A program made the translations under genes and the position numbers. Of a DNA stretch of 64,000 nucleotides, positions 16,012-22,596 are shown piece by piece (position 1 is the stretch's first letter; each line of letters begins with the position of its first letter). This DNA is from Dinghuibacter silviterrae (GTDB taxonomy: Bacteria; Bacteroidota; Bacteroidia; Chitinophagales; Chitinophagaceae), in contig NZ_SODV01000001.1 in assembly GCF_004366355.1 (NCBI RefSeq), positions 3,906,001 through 3,970,000 on the forward strand. Reading direction: 5' to 3'. Below the pieces are notes generated by a model that ran no database searches, had not been told where the DNA came from, and saw only the letters and a list, made by a program, of their open reading frames with translations.

Positions 16012-18237
16012 TTACGGTTGTTTAAACCACTCCCCCGGCACATCCCGCGGCGCCGACCCGTTAAAGCTATAGCGCAACCGCAGTTTATATCCGCCACCGG
16101 CCTCGATAAACCGGAGGTCAAACGGATGCGCCCCCGCCTTCAGGGCCACCTGCCCGCTTCTTTCGCGGGCGCTGTGGTTGCCGTCATTATCCACGGTGGT
16201 ATAAGGGCCGATATGCAACACGCCCCCGTCGTCGCAATTCAGGAAAAAGGTATAGATGCCGCCCTGCGGCACTTCGATGAAGCCGGTATAGTCGATCCCA
16301 AAAGCAGGCGCGTGCACCCAATCCGGGACCGCGATGGTATCGGTCGTAAAGGCGGTGTCGATTCGCGCCTCCATCATGCGCGCGGTGTTCTTAAACGAAC
16401 CTGTATAGAAGTTGCAGGCCAGACCTGTTTGACCGCCAGTGGCGACCGGGTCCAGCAGCGCCTGCTGTGTAAAGTTCAGCGTATAGACATCCCCCCGCTC
16501 GCCGTTCCGCGAAAAGGCCGCCACCCGGAGTTGTTGGTTTGTCGTTACGGTATACGTGGCAGGCAGGGCAGGGGAGGAAACCACCGGCGCCGTCCCATCC
16601 GTCGTGTAACGAATCGTACAGCCCGGCAAAGGCGAAGGAATGGTCAGCGCATACGCATCTGTAAACACATAGTCGTTGAGCAACCCCTGAAGATCAGGAA
16701 GACGATAGTGAATATGCATCGCATCCATGCGCGCGTATTCCTTGCCGAGGCGTTGAAGGTAGTCCGTATATCGGGTCGTATCGTGTGTCCACAGGTTTTC
16801 CGCCAGGGCCGTCAACCGAGGCATCGTCATAAAGTCCGCCCGGGCTTCGGTCGGCACCATTTCCGTCCAGAGACAAGCCTGGGCGCCGACGGCCGGCGCC
16901 GTCCGGGAAGGGTTGAAGTGATACACATTGAACAGGTCGTATTGATCGGCGGGGCGATCAAAGTACAAAGGTTCCCCCGGCGCCATGATCACGGGATGAC
17001 CCGCTGCTGCCGCTTTGGCCGGTGCGGCCGGTACCCAGGTGCGCCAGTACATCACCACCGCGCTGGGGCTGACGTCCCCTTCGATGATCTCGTCCCAGCC
17101 GATGAGCTTGCGGCCATTGGCGTTAAAAAACTTTTCCATCCGGTTGATAAAATAGCTCTGCAACCCCGGCAGGTCTTTAATCCCTTCTTTCGCCATCAAC
17201 GCCTTGCACGCCGCCGATTTCGCCCAGTCCGAGCGGTCTACCTCGTCACCCCCGATGTGGATATAAGTGGAAGGGAAAATGGACATGATCTCCTTAAACA
17301 CATTCTCGGCAAAGGTAAACGTGCTTTCGTTACACGGGCAGATGGGTTTCGTAAACAACGTCCCCCAGCTGTTTTCCCCGTTACACGTCAGGAAAGGATA
17401 GTTGTTGATCGCCGCCATCATGTGGCCCGGCATGTCGATTTCCGGGATGATGTCCACGTGCCGCGCCGCCGCATACGCAACGAGGGCCTTCATCTGCTCC
17501 TGCGTATAAAACCCGCCGTACAACGTCTTGCCGTCCTTGTGGATGATATGGCCCGGATCGATCGCCATGTCCGGGTTGTCCTTGCTGGCGCGCATACAAG
17601 CCGAATCCTGGTTGTTAAAGGTCCGCCACGCGCCCCGCTCCGTGAGCAAAGGATATTTTTTGATTTCTATCCGCCAGCCCTGGTCGTCCGAGAGGTGAAG
17701 GTGGAGCTTGTTCATCTTATACAACGCCAGGCGGTCGATCAATTTTTGCAGGTATTGTATGGAAAAAAAATGTCTCGACACATCCAGATGCATCCCCCTC
17801 CAGGCGTAGGTGGGGTAGTCGTCGATGTGCAGGCCGGGTAGGGGCGCCACCGACCCATCCGCGGGCAGCAGTTGCCGGATCGTCTCCACCGCATCAAAGG
17901 CCCCCTCGGCATCTTTGGCGCGGATCAAGACCGTTTTGCCGGTGATGTCCAGGACGTATTCCTCCGGGTTGCTGAGCGTGCTGTCGTGCGACAACCGGAT
18001 GGCGCTTTGGTGCGACGCCGCACCGGCACCCTTTCCGGCAACGGTCACGTGTAGCAACTGAGCCAGGGCGGCGGCTTCGTGGGCGAACCACTTGTCTGCG
18101 ACGATCGTGGTGTTCGTCCCGGGGGCAAAGTGCCCCTCATGCAGCGTCATGGTCTGCGGCGCAGGAATCAACACGGGTTGTGCGAACGCCCGTACGGCGA
18201 GCCCACCCAAAAGGATCATGGTCAAGGAAAACTTCAT
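16012..18237 (-). CDS. Beta-N-acetylhexosaminidase, GH20, with PA14 domain
   Basis: This secreted or envelope exo-hexosaminidase of 741 residues removes terminal GlcNAc or GalNAc. A signal peptide (MKFSLTMILLGGLAVRAFAQ) is followed by the GH20b domain, then the catalytic TIM barrel (about 135-490). The catalytic pair Asp331-Glu332 is in HIGGDEVDRSDW, and MHLDVSRHFF marks the barrel start. A chitobiase C-terminal-like domain (TIRYTTDGTAP) and a C-terminal PA14 domain (about 595-741, with NCDDGGVLHIG) follow. The start at 18237 restores the signal peptide, and the upstream extension is rejected. It lies 20 bp after an SDR gene on the same strand, with a -7 box in that gap. Chitin fragments, glycoproteins or cell-wall sugars are plausible substrates. 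Confidence 0.94.
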   Translation of the reverse strand: MKFSLTMILLGGLAVRAFAQPVLIPAPQTMTLHEGHFAPGTNTTIVADKWFAHEAAALAQLLHVTVAGKGAGAASHQSAIRLSHDSTLSNPEEYVLDITGKTVLIRAKDAEGAFDAVETIRQLLPADGSVAPLPGLHIDDYPTYAWRGMHLDVSRHFFSIQYLQKLIDRLALYKMNKLHLHLSDDQGWRIEIKKYPLLTERGAWRTFNNQDSACMRASKDNPDMAIDPGHIIHKDGKTLYGGFYTQEQMKALVAYAAARHVDIIPEIDMPGHMMAAINNYPFLTCNGENSWGTLFTKPICPCNESTFTFAENVFKEIMSIFPSTYIHIGGDEVDRSDWAKSAACKALMAKEGIKDLPGLQSYFINRMEKFFNANGRKLIGWDEIIEGDVSPSAVVMYWRTWVPAAPAKAAAAGHPVIMAPGEPLYFDRPADQYDLFNVYHFNPSRTAPAVGAQACLWTEMVPTEARADFMTMPRLTALAENLWTHDTTRYTDYLQRLGKEYARMDAMHIHYRLPDLQGLLNDYVFTDAYALTIPSPLPGCTIRYTTDGTAPVVSSPALPATYTVTTNQQLRVAAFSRNGERGDVYTLNFTQQALLDPVATGGQTGLACNFYTGSFKNTARMMEARIDTAFTTDTIAVPDWVHAPAFGIDYTGFIEVPQGGIYTFFLNCDDGGVLHIGPYTTVDNDGNHSARERSGQVALKAGAHPFDLRFIEAGGGYKLRLRYSFNGSAPRDVPGEWFKQP

Positions 18238-18241
18238 GCCG

Positions 18242-18249
18242 CGAAAATA
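18242..18249 (-). promoter_or_regulatory. -7 box TATTTTCG, 4 nt from the GH20 start
   Basis: TATTTTCG (one mismatch to TAnnTTTG) is followed by CGGC and the ATG at 18237 on the minus strand. It sits between the SDR stop and GH20. Confidence 0.5.
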
Positions 18250-18257
18250 GGTAAAAG

Positions 18258-19019
18258 CTACGGCTCGGGGCTGACTGCTGTCCAGCCGCCGTCCACGACA
18301 AGACATTGCCCGGTGATATGCCGGGCCGCATCGGACACCAGGAACAATACGGCTTCCGCAATATCGACGGTGGTGGCCGCCCGCCCCATGGGCGTGATCT
18401 CCGACCAGCGCCGTGCATACCCGGGGGTATCGAGGGTCCTGCTCGTGAGCGTGGCCCCCGGTGCGACGGCATTGACGTTGATCCCGTGCGGCGAGAGCTC
18501 GATCACCAGGCTCCGCGCCAGCATTTCGATGGCCGCCTTGCTCATGCCGTAGGCCGCCAGGTCCCGGTGCGCCTGGTGCCCCGTCACCGACGACATAAAG
18601 AGCAAAGAGCCGCCCCGTCCGCCGGTAATCATTTGCCGCGCCGCTGCCTGTGCAAGGAAAAAGGTCCCCGCCAGGTTTACCTTAAGCAATGCGTTAAAAG
18701 AGCTCAGTGGATAGTCCAGGAAGGGCCCGAACAAAGTGATCCCTGCATTAGGGATGGCAATGTCCAGGCGGCCATACGTCTCCACCGCGGTGTGGACGAG
18801 GTGTTCGATGACCGCTTCCTCCGAGGCGTCGCCCGGAACCGGGGTACACCGGCCGCCTTTGGCCGTGATGCGTTCCGCGGCTTCGTGCGCCAGGTTTTTG
18901 TCGACGTCGTTGAGGACGACGGAGGCGCCCTCGGCGGCCAGCCGGGAGGCGATTTCGAGGCCGATGCCTTGTCCGGCACCGGTGATCACGGCAGTTTTAT
19001 CGCGAAATGGATGGGTCAA
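18258..19019 (-). CDS. Short-chain dehydrogenase/reductase with a TTG start
   Basis: This classical SDR of 253 residues is an NAD(P)-dependent oxidoreductase. The nucleotide motif is ITGAGQGIG, the structural NAG is in IPNAGITLFG, and the catalytic triad is seen in SSVTGHQAHRDLAAYGMSKAA (Ser, Tyr, Lys). The C-terminal VVDGGWTAV is typical of sugar or 3-oxoacyl dehydrogenases. No ATG fits the fold, and TTG at 19019 appears to be the start. It lies 48 bp after the IlvD/Edd dehydratase and 20 bp before GH20. Next to a sugar-acid dehydratase, an aldose 1-dehydrogenase or keto-sugar-acid reductase role is likely but not proven. Confidence 0.88.
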   Translation of the reverse strand: MTHPFRDKTAVITGAGQGIGLEIASRLAAEGASVVLNDVDKNLAHEAAERITAKGGRCTPVPGDASEEAVIEHLVHTAVETYGRLDIAIPNAGITLFGPFLDYPLSSFNALLKVNLAGTFFLAQAAARQMITGGRGGSLLFMSSVTGHQAHRDLAAYGMSKAAIEMLARSLVIELSPHGINVNAVAPGATLTSRTLDTPGYARRWSEITPMGRAATTVDIAEAVLFLVSDAARHITGQCLVVDGGWTAVSPEP

Positions 19020-19067
19020 AGCAAATCTTGAAAATGAGGTGTCAATGTGTGTCTTGAAAACGGCGTA

Positions 19068-20777
19068 TCAGTGTGAATCCTTTAGCACGGCGGCGCCGGA
19101 GCCTCCTACGAGGAAATCGAAGTCCGCGCCCGTATGCGCTTGCCCCACATGGTCAAGATACATCTTTACATACCCCCGGGTATACTCCGCCGGGGCCGGT
19201 GTCCAGGCCGCCCGGCGCGCCGCCAGCTCTTCCGGGGACACCAGGAGGTTAAGCGTTCGTGCCGGTATGTCGAGCGCGATGGTGTCTCCTTCCCGCACCA
19301 GCGCCAGCGTGCCGCCCACCGCCGATTCGGGGGAGACGTGAAGGACGACGGTGCCAAAGGCCGTCCCGCTCATTCGTCCGTCAGAAATCCGTACCATGTC
19401 GGTGATGCCTTCGGCCAACAGTTTTTTGGGCAACCCCATGTTGCCGACCTCCGGCATCCCCGGGTAACCTTTGGGTCCCACGCTTTTCAACACCAGGATA
19501 CTATTCGCGTCTACCACCAGCGCAGGGTCGTCGATGCGCGCCTTATAGTCGTCGATGTTTTCAAAAACGACCGCCTTGCCGGTGTGTTGCAACAGGTGCG
19601 GGCTCGCCGCCGAAGGCTTGACCACCGCCCCATCCTCGCAGAGGTTCCCTTTCAGGACGATGATCCCCGACAAGGGGTTGAACGGCCTGTCCAGCGGGGC
19701 GATGACGTCCGGGTCCAGGGACGAAAAACGGGCGACGTTTTCCGCCACCGTCCGCCCGTTGACGGTCAATGCCTGTGTATGTAAGTGCGGCAGGAGCTCT
19801 TTCATGACCGCCGGAAGCCCCCCGGCGTAGTAGAGGTCTTCCATATAGTATTGACCTGACGGCTGTAGGTTCGCCAGTAGCGGGATCTTCTGGGACAACC
19901 GGTCGAAATCCGCCAGTTCCAGCGGCACCCCGATCCGCCCCGCAATGGCCAACAAATGCACCACGACATTGGAAGACCCCCCGATCGCCGCGTTGACACG
20001 GATCGCATTTTCAAAGGCTTCTCGTGTCAGGACCTGCGACAACCGCAGGTCTTCCCGCACCATCTCCACGATCCGCCGCCCGCTCAGTTGCGCCAGGACC
20101 TTCCGGCGCGCATCCGCCGCCGGGATCGCTGCGTTTTCGGGCAGCGAAAGCCCCAACGCTTCCACCATCGAAGCCATCGACGAAGCCGTCCCCATGACCG
20201 CACAATGTCCGCGGCTGCGGCACATCCCCGCCTCCGCTTCGTTCATTTCCTCTTCCGTCACCTGGGCCGACCGCAGCCCGTCCGTCAGCCGCCAGACATC
20301 GCTCGTGGCAATGTCCCTGCCCCGGAACTTCCCCGTCAGCATCGCCCCCCCGCTCACCACCAGCGCCGGCAGGTCCACGCTACACGCACCCATCACCAAC
20401 GAGGGCGTTGTTTTGTCACAACCACACAACAACACCACCCCGTCCAGCGGGTTCGCGCGTATAGACTCCTCCACGTCCATGCTCGCCAGGTTGCGGTACA
20501 ACATGGCCGTCGGTTTGATCAGGGTTTCCCCCAACGACATCACCGGAAATTCCAACGGGAAACCACCCGCCTGGAGCACCCCCCGTTTCACCGACTCTGC
20601 CAGTTCCCGGAAGTGCGCGTTGCAAGGCGTCAGCTCCGACCACGTATTACAAATACCGATGACCGGTTTGTCTTTAAACTCATCCGGGGGGAAGCCCTGG
20701 TTTTTCATCCAGGCGCGGTAGATGAAACCGTCTTTTCCTTTTTTGCCAAACCATTGGCTGCTGCGCAAGGGGTTCAT
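19068..20777 (-). CDS. IlvD/Edd-family dehydratase, sugar-acid type
   Basis: This cytoplasmic Fe-S dehydratase of 569 residues converts a sugar acid to its 2-keto-3-deoxy form. The cluster cysteines are visible: Cys43 in GICNTWSELTPCN, a second in LLCGCDKTTPS and a third in the GMCRSRGHCAVMGTASSM region. The start sequence with FIYRAWMKNQGF and the length resemble L-arabinonate and D-xylonate dehydratases more than dihydroxy-acid dehydratase (IlvD proper). With the downstream SDR, and possibly the KDG-type kinase in the opposite operon, it could form a non-phosphorylative sugar-oxidation route. A -7 box lies 4 nt before the ATG. Confidence 0.9.
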   Translation of the reverse strand: MNPLRSSQWFGKKGKDGFIYRAWMKNQGFPPDEFKDKPVIGICNTWSELTPCNAHFRELAESVKRGVLQAGGFPLEFPVMSLGETLIKPTAMLYRNLASMDVEESIRANPLDGVVLLCGCDKTTPSLVMGACSVDLPALVVSGGAMLTGKFRGRDIATSDVWRLTDGLRSAQVTEEEMNEAEAGMCRSRGHCAVMGTASSMASMVEALGLSLPENAAIPAADARRKVLAQLSGRRIVEMVREDLRLSQVLTREAFENAIRVNAAIGGSSNVVVHLLAIAGRIGVPLELADFDRLSQKIPLLANLQPSGQYYMEDLYYAGGLPAVMKELLPHLHTQALTVNGRTVAENVARFSSLDPDVIAPLDRPFNPLSGIIVLKGNLCEDGAVVKPSAASPHLLQHTGKAVVFENIDDYKARIDDPALVVDANSILVLKSVGPKGYPGMPEVGNMGLPKKLLAEGITDMVRISDGRMSGTAFGTVVLHVSPESAVGGTLALVREGDTIALDIPARTLNLLVSPEELAARRAAWTPAPAEYTRGYVKMYLDHVGQAHTGADFDFLVGGSGAAVLKDSH

Positions 20778-20781
20778 GGAG

Positions 20782-20789
20782 CCAATTTA
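20782..20789 (-). promoter_or_regulatory. -7 box TAAATTGG, 4 nt from the dehydratase start
   Basis: TAAATTGG (one mismatch to TAnnTTTG) is followed by CTCC and the ATG at 20777. This is a candidate promoter for the dehydratase-SDR operon. Confidence 0.45.
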
Positions 20790-20832
20790 AGGTTTTTCTG
20801 CGTCGGGGCCGCCACCGCACCGCCGAGGCGCT

Positions 20833-20850
20833 CCGCGCCCGGCGCGGGGC
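20833..20850. repeat. GC-rich palindromic repeat, copy 1
   Basis: The 18-mer CCGCGCCCGGCGCGGGGC is found here and again at 21808-21825. Its core is a 7-bp inverted repeat around one C. The surrounding gap 20790-20922 is almost entirely G and C, with several further inverted repeats and no gene. Confidence 0.6.
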
Positions 20851-20922
20851 CGCTCCGTCTCCGCGCGGGGCTGTGGGGCGCCGCGCCGTCTCCACGTGGG
20901 GGCCTTCCGCCTCGGCGAAGGC

Positions 20923-21741
20923 TCACTCCGTCCCCGTTTCCAGCAAGCGATAGAGCTCATCCAGGTTCGGTGAGAGGATCACCTCCGTCCTCCGGTTCAA
21001 CTGCCGCCCCTCCGGGGTACTGTTCGTCTCCACCGGATCATACTGGCTGTGCCCCGAAGCAATGACCCGCGTCGGGTCTACTCCGTAGGTCTTCGTCAGA
21101 ATGCGTACAATGGCGTTGGACCGCGATGTGCTCAGGTCCCAGTTGTCGATATAGCGGATGTGTATGGGTACGGAATCGGTATGTCCTTCGATGTCCACCG
21201 TAATGGAGGTGTCCTTGTTCAACGCTTCGGCCAGTTTTCCCAGCGCCAGCTTTCCCTTGGGGTTGACCACGGCGCTGCCGGAGGGGAACAAAAGACTTTC
21301 CTGCATGCTCACATAGACCTTGCCGTTTTTGACCGACACCGTAAGCTCGTTGGGGCTAAAACCCGTGAGCGCGTCGCCCATCCGTTTACGGATCTCCTGG
21401 GTGGCCCGCTTTTGCTGGTCCATCAGGGCCTGGAGGTGTTCGAGCTTCGCTTGTTGTTCCGCCAGTTGTTGCTGACTTTGGCCGAGCTGGTTTTGTTTGT
21501 TGGCTACGTCCGAGGAAAGCTGTCCCGCCTGTTTGTTCAAGTCGGAGACCTTATTATTGAGGTCGCTGATCTGTTGTTGCTGTTGCTGCGACTGCGATTC
21601 CAACTGGGCGATCTTTTGAGCCTGGGCGAGACTGTCCGCGCGAAGTGTGGCGTTGGCCTCCTGTGAAGCCCTGAACTTGCGCGTGGCGACACAGCCGCTT
21701 AGGAGCGCACCGGCGAAGAGAATGCATAACGTGCTTTTCAT
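20923..21741 (-). CDS. OmpA-family lipoprotein with coiled coil
   Basis: This 272-residue outer-membrane lipoprotein probably anchors the envelope to peptidoglycan. The lipobox is in FAGALLSGCVATRKF. A long Gln/Leu-rich coiled coil (about residues 35-120) leads to the C-terminal OmpA domain (about 150-265), with VDIEGHTDSVPIH, LSTSRSNAIVRIL and ASGHSQYDPVETN; its NRRTEVIL segment holds the peptidoglycan-binding Arg. The start at 21741 restores the lipoprotein signal. It is a single gene divergent from the DUF937-like gene, flanked on both sides by copies of a GC-rich palindrome. Confidence 0.92.
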   Translation of the reverse strand: MKSTLCILFAGALLSGCVATRKFRASQEANATLRADSLAQAQKIAQLESQSQQQQQQISDLNNKVSDLNKQAGQLSSDVANKQNQLGQSQQQLAEQQAKLEHLQALMDQQKRATQEIRKRMGDALTGFSPNELTVSVKNGKVYVSMQESLLFPSGSAVVNPKGKLALGKLAEALNKDTSITVDIEGHTDSVPIHIRYIDNWDLSTSRSNAIVRILTKTYGVDPTRVIASGHSQYDPVETNSTPEGRQLNRRTEVILSPNLDELYRLLETGTE

Positions 21742-21807
21742 ACGATTTTTGTTTGCGTTACCCCCTCTATGCAATATTTGGGCCAACGCCGTTGCCGTCG
21801 GTGCAGG

Positions 21808-21825
21808 CCGCGCCCGGCGCGGGGC
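21808..21825. repeat. GC-rich palindromic repeat, copy 2
   Basis: This is an exact copy of the 18-mer at 20833-20850, and it continues with GCT after one mismatch. It lies in the 150-bp divergent gap between the OmpA lipoprotein and the DUF937-like gene. Confidence 0.6.
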
Positions 21826-21891
21826 GGCTTTCGGCCGCCGCCGGTGGCACCATTATTGCACCTTCGGGGATGGAACCAACCCCTTGACGAC

Positions 21892-22578
21892 ATGACGAGC
21901 ATTCTTATCGAATCCGTAAAGGCCTTTTTTAACGAAGACCTGCGTCACCATATTTCCGTCCGCCTGGGAGAACACGACGAAGACGTTTATCTGGCCATGG
22001 GGGCCGCGCCCCCGGCCTTTTTAGCGGCACTATTGTACAGGACCGAACTGTCCGAAGGTCCCTTGTCATTTTATCACCTGGCCCACCAGGCCGTGGGACA
22101 GGACCTGTATGGGTGGCTCCGGGAATGGGACAACGGGACCGGTGGGCTTCTTGCCGGCAACGCCCTTTCCGCCACCGGGAGGGAGTATGTCCAAGCGGTG
22201 TTGGGAGAATATGCCGAACCCATGACGGAAGAGCTCGCCCGTTACGCGGGGGTAAAAAACGATACCGGCGCCTTCTTACTTGGTCTTTCGGCCTTTGCCG
22301 TGCTGGACGCGGCCGGGCGATACCTCCGCGAAGCCCATCTCGACGTAGCCGCCGCGACCCGCTGGCTTTGGGATCAGCGCGACGGCATCGTCCAGGCCCT
22401 CCCCAGCGGCTTGCGGGTGGCCCCCTCCTTAGGTCTTAAACGCCTGCCCGGCGCAGGCGATGTATCCTCCGCCCGGCGCAGCTCCCTGGTCTACGGCGTC
22501 ATCGCCATCATCATCCTCGCCGGGCTCCTTTTTTACGTCTTCAAATCCTGCACCGGGGCACCGGCTTTTGGCCAGTGA
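21892..22578 (+). CDS. DUF937-like protein with a C-terminal membrane anchor
   Basis: This 228-residue protein of unknown function begins with a helical domain (about 1-150) that resembles DUF937/YidB proteins (ILIESVKAFFNEDL, then alternating helices with glycine turns). A single membrane segment near the C-terminus (VYGVIAIIILAGLLFYVF) would leave the bulk in the cytoplasm. In many Bacteroidota DUF937 is linked to OmpA domains; here an OmpA lipoprotein is the divergent neighbour. The longer open frame upstream crosses the GC-rich palindrome and is rejected. The next gene begins 18 bp downstream with its own -7 box. Confidence 0.6.
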   Translation: MTSILIESVKAFFNEDLRHHISVRLGEHDEDVYLAMGAAPPAFLAALLYRTELSEGPLSFYHLAHQAVGQDLYGWLREWDNGTGGLLAGNALSATGREYVQAVLGEYAEPMTEELARYAGVKNDTGAFLLGLSAFAVLDAAGRYLREAHLDVAAATRWLWDQRDGIVQALPSGLRVAPSLGLKRLPGAGDVSSARRSSLVYGVIAIIILAGLLFYVFKSCTGAPAFGQ

Positions 22579-22585
22579 CATTTCC

Positions 22586-22592
22586 TATCTTG
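22586..22592 (+). promoter_or_regulatory. -7 box TATCTTG, 4 nt from the membrane-propeller gene
   Basis: TATCTTG is followed by CGGC and the ATG at 22597, within the 18-bp gap after the preceding gene. Confidence 0.5.
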
Positions 22593-22596
22593 CGGC

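Noticed and set aside
16018-17841. 607-codon antisense open frame opposite GH20
   Set aside because: The GH20 gene on the minus strand is certain; the plus-strand frame is rich in Arg, His and Pro without domains.
19068-20777. Branched-chain amino-acid dihydroxy-acid dehydratase (IlvD proper)
   Set aside because: The N-terminal and cluster-region sequence is of the sugar-acid dehydratase type, and no other ilv genes are present.
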